A stretch of DNA of 64,000 nucleotides from CAWAVN01 sp963844315. GTDB taxonomy: Bacteria > Planctomycetota > Planctomycetia > Planctomycetales > Planctomycetaceae. A program made the translations under genes and the position numbers. The stretch lies in the NCBI GenBank assembly GCA_963844315.1, contig CAWJOC010000034.1, positions 124,001-188,000 on the forward strand, written 5' to 3'. Below the pieces are notes generated by a model, which was not told where the DNA came from, did not search any database, and worked only from the letters and a program-made list of their open reading frames with translations. This document shows, piece by piece, positions 30,276-39,298 of this stretch (position 1 is its first letter; every line of letters begins with the position of its first letter).

Positions 30276-31508
30276 CTAATCCTGATTGAGCCGGGCGCGG
30301 GCTTCATCGGCCCAGGGACCTTTTTGGTCGTATTGGAGATACGTTTGCCAATGGCCCTTGGCTTCCTCCGTTTGGCCCATCTGGTCTAAGAACGCGGCTT
30401 TGTGGCGGTGGGCGTCGGGGTATTCGGGATGGAATTCCAAGGCCACGCCAAAGGCCGAGAGGGCTTCTTCATTTCGGCCCCGCTCTTCCAAGACGCAGCC
30501 TAACTGCGTCCAGGCTTCGATGTATTGATGGTCGCATTCGACGGCGGCGTAATACCGTTCGGTCGCGGCTTCCAATTGGCCTTGCCGATAGAGACACTCC
30601 GCCAGATGAAAATGCAGTTCCGGGTCGTGCGGGTTCTCCAACAGGCACAACCGGAATGCGGAGATGGCTTGTTCCAACTCCCCCGCGTCCGCCGCTTGTT
30701 GTCCGGCACTGAGCCAATCGGCCGTGGTCCAATGGCTGGTGTCTTCCATCTCCCCAGGCCGACGACTTGTCGTCGGGACCGACGACAAGTCGTCGGCTTG
30801 GGGGTTCTCTTCGCTCGAAGGAATGTGGTCGAAATCGAAATACCGCTGCCGGGAAACTGGTTCGATCAGCCCGGCTTTGTCGCGGTACAGCACGTGCCCG
30901 CCGTCGACAAGCACATCCAGTTGCCCCAAGGGGCGCTTGAATGTCCGGCCAGATGTCCTGGAGATTTTCCAGGCTCTCTTGGAGTTGCTGGCGGGAAATG
31001 CCGGAGGATAAAAGCTCCATCAGCTTCCTGGCCCCGGTGACTTCGCAATAATCGAAGTAAGGCAGCCGGTAAACTTTGCGGACGGCGCGGATCAGTCCCA
31101 GCCGTTCCCAACCGCGAATCTGACCGACGGGAACGCCCAAAAGTTTGCTGAGCATCGCGGGCGTGTAAAGCCGTTTGATCTGGTCGCCTTGATCTGCCAG
31201 GCCCAACAGGATCAGCCAATCGGATTCCTTGAGCAGCTTGATCTCGAAGCCCTGGGCGCGGAGATCCTCGCCTGCCGGAGTTTTTGGGAGGGTTGCCCGT
31301 CGGGATCGAGCGGCCAGCCTTCCTCGCCGATGACCAGCATGGTGGTTTGGCGGCTGATGTGCTCTTTCGCGGTCCCGCCGTGCTTTTCGGCCAGTTCCTG
31401 AGCCTGCCGGTGCGTCATCGAGGCCAGCGTCCCGGTGAAGGCGACGTGCTCGGATGTTAATGCGGGAGAGCTTTGCAGGTTTTCTCTCCTGTTTTCGGCA
31501 TCAGTCAT
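30276..31508 (-). CDS. BRCT-MerR-TPR fusion protein (two frameshifts)
   Basis: About 411 residues, reading from 31508. Residues about 20-95 are a ligase-type BRCT domain (HVAFTGTLASMTHRQAQEL, TTMLVIGEEGWPL, then LRAQGFEIKLLKESDWLILL). About 105-175 is a MerR-like winged helix (KRLYTPAMLSKLLGVPVGQI, WERLGLIRAV, LPYFDYCEV). From about 265 to the end are TPRs (WLSAGQQAADAGELEQAISA, LAECLYRQGQLEAATERYY, GRNEEALSAFGVALEFHP). The frame changes near 31266 and 30940. The palindromic element 30757-30803 is read in frame within the linker. It is probably a DNA-binding regulator or adaptor; target unknown. Confidence 0.78.
30757..30803. repeat. Palindromic repeat read in frame inside the BRCT-MerR-TPR gene
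   Basis: The 47-nt palindrome CCAGGCCGACGACTTGTCG...CGACAAGTCGTCGGCTTGG encodes PQADDLSSVPTTSRRPG in the linker between the MerR and TPR parts. Its relative at 21592-21641 is intergenic, which shows the element can sit inside or outside genes. Confidence 0.8.
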
Positions 31509-31520
31509 ACGGCGGAGTGG

Positions 31521-31597
31521 TCAGGAAGAAGATTACGAGTAAGATTAAGAGCCGACATTCTTAATCTTACTCGTAATCCTTAATCTTAATCTTCCCT
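31521..31597. repeat. AAGATTACGAGTAAGATTAAG inverted repeat pair
   Basis: GAAGATTACGAGTAAGATTA and the inverted TTAATCTTACTCGTAATCC form a long hairpin in the divergent gap before glyA. It is of the same family as 17489-17562. Confidence 0.75.
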
Positions 31598-31625
31598 AAT
31601 TCGATGACAGCTTGAGGAAGCCCGC

Positions 31626-32867
31626 ATGACCGCCTTGGAACAATCGGACCCAAACATCTGGCAGGCCCTACAGCACGAGCGCGAACGCCAGCGAGACGGG
31701 TTGGAATTGATCGCTTCGGAGAATTATACCAGCCCCGCCGTCCTGGAAGCCGCCGGGACGATTTTCACCAACAAATACGCCGAGGGCTACCCCGGCAAAC
31801 GGTATTACGGCGGTTGCGAGTTCGCGGATGTGGTCGAATCGCTGGCCCGCGACCGGGTTTGCGAATTGTTCGGGGCCGAGCATGCGAACGTCCAGCCCCA
31901 TGCCGGTTCGCAGGCGAACATGGCGGTGTATTTGACGGTGCTGAAACCGGGCGACACTTACCTCGCCATGAATCTGGCCCACGGCGGGCACTTGACCCAC
32001 GGCATGCACCTGAACTTCTCCGGGCAGCTTTATAACCCGATCCATTACGGCGTCCGGGAGTCGGATCATCGGATTGATTTCGATCAGGTCGCGAATCTCG
32101 CCCGCGTGCATCGGCCCAAGTTGATCGTCGCCGGGGCGAGTGCCTACCCGCGTGAAATCGACCATCCCAAGTTCCGCGAGATCGCCGATGAGGTCGGGGC
32201 GCTGTTCATGGTGGACATGGCCCATTATGCCGGTCTTGTGGCGGGGAAGATTCACAACAATCCCGTGGAAGTGGCCGATTACGTCACTTCGACTTCGCAC
32301 AAGACCCTCAGGGGTCCGCGTTCGGGATTTGTGCTCACCAAAAAAGCCAACGCCAAGGATTTGGACCGCACGGTGTTTCCCGGCATGCAGGGCGGGCCGC
32401 TGGTGCATATCATCGCGGCCAAGGCGGTGTGTTTCGCGGAAGCCTTGAAGCCCGACTTTGAGCAGTACGCCCGGCAAATCGTGACGAATGCGAAATCGCT
32501 GGCCGAGACGCTGCTTTCCGGCGGGGTCAAACTGGCCAGCGGCGGGACGGACAACCATCTCATGCTCGCGGACGTGACCGCCATCGGCCTCACCGGCAAA
32601 ATCGCCGAAACCGCGCTCGATAAAGCCGGCATCACCGTCAATATGAATATGATCCCCTTCGATCAGCGAAAACCGCTTGATCCCAGCGGAATTCGCATCG
32701 GGACGGCGGCCCTCACGACCCGAGGTATGAATGCGGACGACATGCAAAACGTCGGGCGGTGGATTCTGCGCGTCTTGAAAGCGGCGGATGATGAATCGGC
32801 CATCAACACCGTGCGAAACGAAGTCCGCGAGTTCGCTCGCCAATTCCCCGTGCCCGGCATTGGCTAA
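31626..32867 (+). CDS. glyA: Serine hydroxymethyltransferase
   Basis: 413 residues. It interconverts serine and glycine with transfer of a one-carbon unit to tetrahydrofolate, using PLP in the cytosol. Motifs include LELIASENYTSPAVLEAAG, NKYAEGYPGKRYYGG, ANVQPHAGSQANMAVYL, HGGHLTHG and the PLP lysine in TSTSHKTLRGPRSG. The C-terminus has DPSGIRIGTAALTTRGM. The ATG at 31626 gives the usual start. It is intact, which is notable next to the frameshifted genes upstream. The 350-nt downstream gap is filled with repeats. Confidence 0.97.
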   Translation: MTALEQSDPNIWQALQHERERQRDGLELIASENYTSPAVLEAAGTIFTNKYAEGYPGKRYYGGCEFADVVESLARDRVCELFGAEHANVQPHAGSQANMAVYLTVLKPGDTYLAMNLAHGGHLTHGMHLNFSGQLYNPIHYGVRESDHRIDFDQVANLARVHRPKLIVAGASAYPREIDHPKFREIADEVGALFMVDMAHYAGLVAGKIHNNPVEVADYVTSTSHKTLRGPRSGFVLTKKANAKDLDRTVFPGMQGGPLVHIIAAKAVCFAEALKPDFEQYARQIVTNAKSLAETLLSGGVKLASGGTDNHLMLADVTAIGLTGKIAETALDKAGITVNMNMIPFDQRKPLDPSGIRIGTAALTTRGMNADDMQNVGRWILRVLKAADDESAINTVRNEVREFARQFPVPGIG

Positions 32868-32883
32868 CGTTGCGACAATTCAT

Positions 32884-33155
32884 TAGCCCGAAGTCCCAGC
32901 GAGGGAAACCTTGGGAAATCCCTCGCTGGCACTTCGGGCTAGTGTCGCGTCAACCTTCGATTGGCAGGTTGCGTGCCACTGGCTCCGCCAGTGCGAAAGC
33001 AAGTCCGACGTACTTCTCAAGCACTGGCAAAGCCAGTGGCACACAATCCATCAATCGCGAAAGGGTGGCCGGGGTCGAGCGAAGCGAACCCCCGGAATGG
33101 CAAAGTCTGTGGGGTCGCTTCGCTCCACCACAGCCACCCAAATTCGGGTTTTGAG
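32884..33155. repeat. Composite of three palindromic repeats downstream of glyA
   Basis: In order: TTAGCCCGAAGTCCCAGCGA with its inverted arm TCGCTGGCACTTCGGGCT (32884-32941); GTGCCACTGGCTCCGCCAGT with CACTGGCAAAGCCAGTGGCA (32969-33043); and GGCCGGGGTCGAGCGAAGCG...GTCGCTTCGCTCCACCA (33069-33135). The last recurs inverted at 45700-45802. No gene is seen in the gap. Confidence 0.85.
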
Positions 33156-33217
33156 ACAGAGCCTATTTTTCACCAGAGTCGGATGGGCCGCATCAACGAT
33201 GGGAGTGCCGCGCCGCA

Positions 33218-33874
33218 ATGACAAAAGATTCACCCCTATTGCCGATGGACTTTCACGGCGTAAACGCCTTGGCGGAACCTCACAAGGCGGACGGCACACC
33301 GCCGACGGATCACCCTCGCAAAACTCGCCGGTTGAGTCGCAAAACCGTGATGATTTCGAGCGGCGTGTTTTTGGTGGTGGCCTTTGCGATTGGGGTCATG
33401 ACGACCTATGTGTTCGTGGAAAACGCGGCCGAGGAAACCAGCCCGGACATGCCCCAGACCCCGTGGGAAACCATGCTGACGGAATTGCCTGTGGCCAAGA
33501 TCCGCCACGAAAGAACGGTGGCCGCGCAGGGGGACCAAGAAATTCCCTACGTGTCGGTCGTGGAAATCGACGCCTCCATTATCGTGCATGAAACGGGCGG
33601 GGAATTGTTGCTCTTGGAATCTCTGCTGAGGTCGCACCAACATCGGATCGAGGAGGCGATTGATCACACCATCCGGTCCACCGCACCCGATGATCTCGCC
33701 GAACCGGACACTGAAACGCTCCGCACCCGCATCCGCGACCGGATCAACGAGGTGCTTGGAACGCCGGTCGCGAAAGAAGTCATCTTCAGCCATTACCGGG
33801 CGTTTCGCACGCCGAACAAAACGAAAACCGGCGAGCAGACCAACCTGCGGTCGGTGCCCGCGTCAGCCCCATGA
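33218..33874 (+). CDS. FliL-like single-pass membrane protein with repeat-encoded C-terminus
   Basis: 218 residues; ATGs at 33218 and 33245 are both possible. The N-terminal 45 residues are cytosolic, then one TM helix (VMISSGVFLVVAFAIGVMTTY), then a periplasmic domain with the FliL pattern: VSVVEIDASIIVHETGGELL, HQHRIEEAIDHTIRS, and LRTRIRDRINEVLGTPV with VIFSHYRAF. FliL supports stator function at the flagellar motor, but no other flagellar gene is nearby, so this may be an orphan relative. The last 14 residues (GEQTNLRSVPASAP) are coded by a dispersed palindromic repeat that also supplies the stop. Confidence 0.68.
   Translation: MTKDSPLLPMDFHGVNALAEPHKADGTPPTDHPRKTRRLSRKTVMISSGVFLVVAFAIGVMTTYVFVENAAEETSPDMPQTPWETMLTELPVAKIRHERTVAAQGDQEIPYVSVVEIDASIIVHETGGELLLLESLLRSHQHRIEEAIDHTIRSTAPDDLAEPDTETLRTRIRDRINEVLGTPVAKEVIFSHYRAFRTPNKTKTGEQTNLRSVPASAP
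33830..33874. repeat. GGCGAGC...CAGCCCCATGA dispersed repeat, long-loop variant, in the FliL-like gene's 3' end
   Basis: GGCGAGCAGACCAACCTGCG followed by GTCGGTGCCCGCGTCAGCC and CCATGA. Near-identical copies are at 49742-49786 and 54813-54857; the short variant GGCGAGCGTGGGGCGTCAGC is at 53522, 55369 and 62052, and inverted at 53599 and 54894. Confidence 0.9.
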
Positions 33875-33896
33875 CTTTAGATTCTGTTTCTTCCAC

Positions 33897-34751
33897 TCAT
33901 GGGGTTGACGGATCGAGGATCTGCAATTCACTCGCGGGAACGGCGGCGTTCAAGCTGCCGGAGCGGAAGCCTTCCAGGTCCAGCGTGACAAAGTGAAACC
34001 CTAGGTCGCGGAACTTCGTGGTGATTTCTTCGCGGATATCCGGTTCCAAAAGCTGGGGCAGCTCCGCGAGAGGCACTTCGATCCGCGCCAGTTCTCCGGC
34101 TTCCAAGCGGACCCGCAGTTCTCGGATCTTCAAAAGATCCCGCAGAAACCGCTCGGCCCGATCAATGCGGGCCACACGTTCCGGCGTGACGGCGACGCCA
34201 TAGGCCACCCGGCTGGAAAGGCAGGGCATCGCGGGCTTGTCCCACACCGGCAGATCCCAAAAACGGGCCAATTCCCGCACATCCGCTTTCGAGAGACGTG
34301 CCTCGATCAAGGGGCTGCGGATTTTGTGCTCGCTCGCGGCTTTCATGCCCGGTCGGTGGTCGCCCCGGTCGTCCAGATTGGCCCCATTGACCACCACGCC
34401 CCAATTCTGCTCAGGCAGCCAGGCTTCCAACCGGCTGTAGAGTTCGGTCTTACAGAAGTAACAGCGATTGCTGGGGTTCGCGGTGTAGTTGGGGTTTTCA
34501 AATTCCGAAGTCTCGATGATGTGATGGGCAATCCCGATTTGCTCCGCGAGCCGTTTCGCTTCTTCGAGTTCACCTTCCGCCAGGCTGGAACTCACTGCGG
34601 TCACCGCAATGGCCTCGTCTCCCAAAGCCAACCGTGCCGCCTTGGCGACCACGGTGCTATCCACCCCGGCGGAAAACGCTACCACCACCCGCCGCATTTC
34701 GCTGAGGAGGGCTAAGAGGGCATCGCGTTTTTGTTCGAGTGTGGGCAACAT
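33897..34751 (-). CDS. larE: ATP-dependent sacrificial sulfur transferase LarE
   Basis: 284 residues from the ATG at 34751 (MLPTLEQKRDALLALL). PP-loop ATPase motif RVVVAFSAGVDSTVVAK, the conserved NRCYFCKTELYSRL and GANLDDRGDHRPG, and the C-terminal YGVAVTPERVARIDRAE fit LarE. The enzyme adenylates and thiolates P2CMN, giving its own cysteine sulfur, to build the nickel-pincer cofactor of lactate racemase and related enzymes. LarB/LarC are not in the window. The gene converges on the FliL-like gene with only 22 nt between stops, one end being the dispersed repeat. Confidence 0.9.
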   Translation of the reverse strand: MLPTLEQKRDALLALLSEMRRVVVAFSAGVDSTVVAKAARLALGDEAIAVTAVSSSLAEGELEEAKRLAEQIGIAHHIIETSEFENPNYTANPSNRCYFCKTELYSRLEAWLPEQNWGVVVNGANLDDRGDHRPGMKAASEHKIRSPLIEARLSKADVRELARFWDLPVWDKPAMPCLSSRVAYGVAVTPERVARIDRAERFLRDLLKIRELRVRLEAGELARIEVPLAELPQLLEPDIREEITTKFRDLGFHFVTLDLEGFRSGSLNAAVPASELQILDPSTP

Positions 34752-34941
34752 GGGAAATGTGATGAGAAACGCCTGATTTTCAGTTTCGTGACGAAGGTTT
34801 CGCTTCAATCACGGGTAAACGATAGGGGAATTCCCTCGGCTTTCTTCCGGGGAGTTTTCCTTTTATACTGAAATGGAAGTTTGGGCCACTTCCATTGTAT
34901 ACCGATGCTCCAGACTTTCTCGATAGCAGGACCCGGATTCC

Positions 34942-36822
34942 ATGCGAACTTTCGTGATTCTTGTTTCCTCCCTCTCGGCCCTTTTGGGGTTTGTTGTCCT
35001 GAATGATTCCGCCTGGGCGGCTCTTTCATCGGCCCAGATTCGAGAACTGCGGGAACTGGAAACCGAAGTCCGCCGGGTCAATACGCTGACCCGGGGCAAG
35101 GACTACGAGGAAGCCGAGACCAAACTCAAGGAGATCGAAGACAAAGTCGCGAAGATTCAGCAAGCGGCGATGGTGGACGACAAGGACCGGGCCATCGCCA
35201 ACATCAAAAATGCAATTGGCGTGCAGCGGAATTTGCTCTCCAAAGCCAAACCCGCCGCTCCGGGCGATCCCAACGCGATGGCCGGAGTAAGCTTCACCAA
35301 AGATGTGCTGCCGATTTTGACTCAGAACTGCGGCGGGTGCCACGGCGAGACCGGCAACGCGCGCGGCGGGCTTCGGCTGTCTTCCTTTGACAACCTCAAA
35401 AAAGGCGGGACCAACGGGGCACTGCTCACCATCAACAATGCCAACAACAGTTTGATTATGCGGCGGATTACCGGAACGGGCATGGCAAAAATGCCGCCCG
35501 GCAACCGGCCCGCTTTGTCGAACGAGAACATCCAAACCATTCGCGATTGGATCAACCAAGGGGCCAAGGATGACACCGGGACACAGCCTAAGCCGATGGA
35601 GATGGAAAACATCGTCGTTCCCAAAGCCACCGGCAAGGAAACCGTGTCCTTCACCAAGGACATTGCTCCCTTCATGGTCAATTTGTGCCTGGGTTGTCAT
35701 AGCGGGAATACGCCCACCGGCGGGTTGTCGCTGGTCTCGGTCAACACGCTGATGAAAGGCGGGGACAGCGGCAGGGTCATCATCCCTGGCGATTTGGAAG
35801 GCAGCCGGTTGTTCCGGTTGGTGGGCGGTCTTGAAAACCCCCGCATGCCGCAAAACCAGGCCCGCATCACGCGAAAGAATTACAACGACCTGAAGCAATG
35901 GTTTTTGGAAGGCAACAAATTCGACGTGGATGATCCTTCCAAGCCGCTCAGGGACATCGTGCCCACCGATGAGGAAATCGCCGCAGAGCGGTTAGCGAAG
36001 TTGTCCGATGAAGAGTTCACCCAGCACCGCATCCGCAAAAGCCAGGAGCTTTGGACCACCGCCCTCTCGAAGCAGCCTTACCGCTGGCTGGAAAATCGCG
36101 ACTTTCTGGTTTATGGAAACGCCTCGGACGAGAGGCTCAAGGAAATTGCAAGCTGGGCCGATGAGCACGCGGGCGAGCTTCGGAAAACCTTTAGCGACAA
36201 AAGCCTTTACCTCTGGAAAGGCAAGCTGACGATTTTCGTCATCAAAGACCGCTTCGACTTCGAGCAATTCACTTCGGTCAATTTCGGTCAGGAAGCCCCG
36301 GCGGAAATGTTCGGCTTCGCCAAGGTCACCAGCACCTCCGAAGAGGCTTACGTGACCCTCCAGGACATTGGCGATGCGGCGTCCGAAACCGATCCCAGCT
36401 TTCGGACCAGCTTGATCGAGCAGGTCACGGCGGCGTATTTGCAAAAAGGCGAGGGCGGCGGCAATCTCCCGGCGTGGGTCTCGCGGGGAACGGGACTTTA
36501 TTTCGCGGCCCAGGCGGAAACCAAAAGCCCGTATTTCGACGGGCTGAAAACCTCCGTCCCGGCGATGCTCCAAACCGTGGCCAAGCCCGCCGACGTGTTT
36601 AACGATGGCACGTTTTCCCCCTCCGCCGTCGGAGCGGTGGGATACACACTGGTTGATTTCCTCATCAAGTCGTCGGGTCCGGCGGCGTTCGGGCAATTGA
36701 TCCGCGTCGTAAAGAGCGGAACGAAGATCCAAGACGCCATCAAAACCGTTTACAAAGCCGACCCCACCGCATTGGCTGCCAGCTACGGAAAAAGCCTGAC
36801 CGCCGGTGGGCGCCGGAATTAG
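34942..36822 (+). CDS. Secreted planctomycete-type diheme cytochrome c domain protein
   Basis: 626 residues. A Sec signal (FVILVSSLSALLGFVVLND) precedes a coiled helix region (EVRRVNTLTRGKDYEEAE). Two planctomycete cytochrome-c-like domains follow, each with a heme site: VLPILTQNCGGCHGETGN with MPPGNRPALS as distal Met region, and FMVNLCLGCHSGNTPTGG with NPRMPQNQARI. The C-terminal half (about 350-620) is a metallopeptidase-like or tetratricopeptide-like alpha region without a HExxH that I can see. Such proteins carry electrons or bind substrates in the periplasm. Promoter-like TTATACTGAAAT is 70 nt upstream. Intact. Confidence 0.85.
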   Translation: MRTFVILVSSLSALLGFVVLNDSAWAALSSAQIRELRELETEVRRVNTLTRGKDYEEAETKLKEIEDKVAKIQQAAMVDDKDRAIANIKNAIGVQRNLLSKAKPAAPGDPNAMAGVSFTKDVLPILTQNCGGCHGETGNARGGLRLSSFDNLKKGGTNGALLTINNANNSLIMRRITGTGMAKMPPGNRPALSNENIQTIRDWINQGAKDDTGTQPKPMEMENIVVPKATGKETVSFTKDIAPFMVNLCLGCHSGNTPTGGLSLVSVNTLMKGGDSGRVIIPGDLEGSRLFRLVGGLENPRMPQNQARITRKNYNDLKQWFLEGNKFDVDDPSKPLRDIVPTDEEIAAERLAKLSDEEFTQHRIRKSQELWTTALSKQPYRWLENRDFLVYGNASDERLKEIASWADEHAGELRKTFSDKSLYLWKGKLTIFVIKDRFDFEQFTSVNFGQEAPAEMFGFAKVTSTSEEAYVTLQDIGDAASETDPSFRTSLIEQVTAAYLQKGEGGGNLPAWVSRGTGLYFAAQAETKSPYFDGLKTSVPAMLQTVAKPADVFNDGTFSPSAVGAVGYTLVDFLIKSSGPAAFGQLIRVVKSGTKIQDAIKTVYKADPTALAASYGKSLTAGGRRN

Positions 36823-36828
36823 CCGCCT

Positions 36829-36868
36829 TGTCCCCTCTCCCCTGGGGAGAGGGTTAGGGTGAGGGGGA
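36829..36868. repeat. Single copy of the CCCTCTCCCCTGGGGAGAGG repeat
   Basis: TGTCCCCTCTCCCCTGGGG then AGAGGGTTAGGGTGAGGGGG begins 6 nt after the cytochrome gene stop. Same family as 13741-13938. The rest of the gap to 37008 has no gene. Confidence 0.85.
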
Positions 36869-37008
36869 TGAATGGTTTAATCAACACCCAACTTTGATCG
36901 TCCGGGCACCGCGCGAAGGGTGGTCCATCCGCCCTTCGGCCACCTTCTCCCCAGAGAGGAGAAGGGACATATCCACGCTTCTTGGTCGCTCTAATCTCCG
37001 AGATTCCC

Positions 37009-37365
37009 ATGTTCAACCAACATTCGCAATACGGGCGGCCCGATCCGCTGTCGCCGGAGAAATTGCAATTGTTTGTGGCGGGGCTTTCAGGGCTTCCCCA
37101 AGAAGAAGTCCGCAAGGCGAAATCGCTCTACATTCGCAATGCCATCTCGGAGTACCGGGCCTTGACCGAAGGAATGGCAGGCTTTCGGTCCGCACAGGGC
37201 TGCATGTCGGTGATCCCGTTTTTCTGGCCCATCATCAGCGCCCAGAAACGCATGATGAACGCCCAGCTTCGCCTGCAGCGCGAGCGCATCCAAAACGCGA
37301 TCGACGTTTGGGAAGACGACCTTCAAGGCGAACGCTTCGACCTGGATGATTTTCCAACGGAATGA
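37009..37365 (+). CDS. Conserved-looking hypothetical protein
   Basis: 118 residues, beginning MFNQHSQYGRPDPLSPEKLQ. It is alpha-helical in character (LQLFVAGLSGLPQEEVRKAK) with one hydrophobic stretch GCMSVIPFFWPIISAQKRM in the middle and an acidic end (VWEDDLQGERFDLDDFPTE). No family recognised. Start ATG at 37009; upstream in-frame starts extend into the repeat. It could be a peripheral membrane or regulatory protein. Codon use resembles its neighbours, which supports a real gene. Confidence 0.6.
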   Translation: MFNQHSQYGRPDPLSPEKLQLFVAGLSGLPQEEVRKAKSLYIRNAISEYRALTEGMAGFRSAQGCMSVIPFFWPIISAQKRMMNAQLRLQRERIQNAIDVWEDDLQGERFDLDDFPTE

Positions 37366-37407
37366 GTTTTCGGTGATCGCGATCCTTTCACTGAACCCTG
37401 CCACTAT

Positions 37408-37440
37408 CTTCCTACAGTCTACAGCCTAAAGCCTACAGCC
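37408..37440. repeat. TAGGCTGTAGG-family repeat
   Basis: CTACAGTCTACAGCCTAAAG then CCTACAGCC upstream of the thiO gene; same family as 18970-19155. Confidence 0.75.
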
Positions 37441-37512
37441 TTCCACATTGGTCATTTCCCGCCGGATGGTCTATATTCGATCTTTTAGAGCAACCCGGCG
37501 GGGAAGGACATC

Positions 37513-38676
37513 ATGGCGGATCGGGCGGATGTGATTGTGATCGGCGGAGGCGTGATCGGCCTCAGCCTGGCTTATGAACTTTCAGGGCAGGGGGTCTCGG
37601 TCCAGGTTTTGGATCAGGGGCCGCTCGCTCAGGAAGCCTCCTGGGCGGGGGCGGGCATTTTGCCGCCGGGGAATCGCGAGTTTTCCATCTCTCCCGAACA
37701 ACGTCTGCGTGCCCTAAGCCATGAGCGTTGGCCGGCACTTTCCGAAGAACTGCAATCGGCGACCGGTATCGACAACGGCTACCGCGTTTGCGGGGGCATG
37801 GAAATCCAACTGGAAGGGCTTTCTGACCAACTCATCAGCGAGATTGCGAATCTCAGGGCGGAGGGAGTCGAGATCGCGGAGACGAGGATGGAGGAGCTTC
37901 GCAGACTCGAACCGCACATCAGCCCCAAAGCGGTCGAAGGGTATCGCCTGCCGGAGATGGCCCAGGTGCGAAATCCCAGGCATTTGAAAGCCTTGATCGC
38001 CGCCTGTGCTTCGCAGGGCGTGCGGTTTTCGCCCAACACTCCGGTGCTCGCGTTTGACCGGCATTCCGAGAAAATCGTGGGCGTGAAAACTCCCGCAGGC
38101 ACGATTGGGGCGGGGGCGTTTTGCCTGTGCGCCGGGGCATGGTCGGCGAGATTGGCCGAGCTAGTGAACCTGACTTTGCCCGTTAAACCCATTCGCGGAC
38201 AGATCGTGCAACTCTCGGCCCAACCCTTGCCGTTCCGGCACATCCTGCAAGCGGGTCCGCGCTATTTGGTTCCACGGACCGATGGGCGGATTCTGATTGG
38301 CTCGACCGAGGAAGATGCGGGCTTCGACAAACGCAATACCGCCGCCGCGGTGTCGGAGTTGATCCGCTTCGCCATCGAATTGGTTCCCAGTCTCGCCTTA
38401 GCCACCGTCGAGCGGTTCTGGTCGGGTCTTCGTCCGGGAACGCCTGATGCCTTGCCGTTTTTGGGCCGAGTTCCTGAAACCGAAAACCTGTACGTCGCGG
38501 CGGGACATTTCCGGTCGGGCCTGCAAATGTCTCCCGGAACCGCCATGCTCCTGCGGGAAATCCTGCTCGGCCAGGAATTGAGCATCCCACTCGAAGGGCT
38601 TGCCGCTGACCGTCATCCTGGACCCACCGCATCGCAACCACATCCAATCAGTGCCAGCAATCCATTGACTTCCTAA
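37513..38676 (+). CDS. thiO: Glycine oxidase ThiO-type FAD-dependent oxidoreductase
   Basis: 387 residues. The Rossmann FAD motif is VIVIGGGVIGLSLAYELSGQ. The ThiO/DAAO pattern LAQEASWAGAGILPPGNREF, the substrate-region KPIRGQIVQLSAQPL, PRYLVPRTDGRILIGSTEED and the C-terminal FWSGLRPGTPDALPFLG with VAAGHFRSGLQMSPGTA all fit. ThiO oxidises glycine to iminoacetate for the thiazole ring of thiamine, but related sarcosine and D-amino acid oxidases are close; no other thiamine gene is adjacent. The next gene, dtd, starts 18 nt after the stop, so both are likely cotranscribed. Confidence 0.85.
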   Translation: MADRADVIVIGGGVIGLSLAYELSGQGVSVQVLDQGPLAQEASWAGAGILPPGNREFSISPEQRLRALSHERWPALSEELQSATGIDNGYRVCGGMEIQLEGLSDQLISEIANLRAEGVEIAETRMEELRRLEPHISPKAVEGYRLPEMAQVRNPRHLKALIAACASQGVRFSPNTPVLAFDRHSEKIVGVKTPAGTIGAGAFCLCAGAWSARLAELVNLTLPVKPIRGQIVQLSAQPLPFRHILQAGPRYLVPRTDGRILIGSTEEDAGFDKRNTAAAVSELIRFAIELVPSLALATVERFWSGLRPGTPDALPFLGRVPETENLYVAAGHFRSGLQMSPGTAMLLREILLGQELSIPLEGLAADRHPGPTASQPHPISASNPLTS

Positions 38677-38693
38677 GCGAAAAGGGCAGGGGA

Positions 38694-39143
38694 ATGCGAG
38701 CGGTGGTGCAGCGGGTTTCGCGGGCCAAGGTGACGGTGGCGGATGAAATCACCGGCGAGATTGGCCGGGGCTTTTTGGTGCTGTTAGGCGTGGCCGAAGG
38801 CGATCAGACGGAGGATGCAATTTCGCTCGCTCAAAAAATCGTGGGGCTAAGAGTTTTCGAGGATGCCGACGGCAAAATGAATCTAGGCCTTTCAGATGTT
38901 GGGGGAGCGCTGCTGGTGGTCAGCCAGTTCACTCTTTTGGGCGATTGCCGAAAAGGCCGCCGGCCCAGTTTCATCGCGGCGGCTCGCCCCGAACAAGCGG
39001 ATGCGCTCTATCAAGAGTTCGTGTTGGCGGTCAAAGAGCAAGGGATTGCCGTCGCCACCGGACGGTTTCAGGAACACATGGACGTGGAACTGGTCAACGA
39101 CGGTCCCGTAACGCTGCTCTTGGACAGCCGGAAAGAGTTTTGA
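38694..39143 (+). CDS. dtd: D-aminoacyl-tRNA deacylase
   Basis: 149 residues, the family size. It starts MRAVVQRVSRAKVTV and has the active-site loops VVSQFTLLGDCRKGRRPSF (SQFTL) and the cross-subunit Gly-cisPro motif as VNDGPVTLLLDSR (NxGPVT). The homodimer removes D-amino acids (and glycine mischarged on tRNA-Ala) from tRNAs. Ribosome-binding site GGGGAA lies just before the ATG. Probably in one transcript with thiO. Confidence 0.97.
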   Translation: MRAVVQRVSRAKVTVADEITGEIGRGFLVLLGVAEGDQTEDAISLAQKIVGLRVFEDADGKMNLGLSDVGGALLVVSQFTLLGDCRKGRRPSFIAAARPEQADALYQEFVLAVKEQGIAVATGRFQEHMDVELVNDGPVTLLLDSRKEF

Positions 39144-39298
39144 GGTCTGGTGAGTGGCGGCGGAAACAATCATCGCATCGGACCAATTTTCAACTGACAA
39201 AACTGATCTTCTTGGCCTTTGCCCCTTCGCTTATACTTTCCGGCTTCAAAACTTCACGGATGAACCCAATTCCTTTGGTTTAGCGGTAGGATACACGG

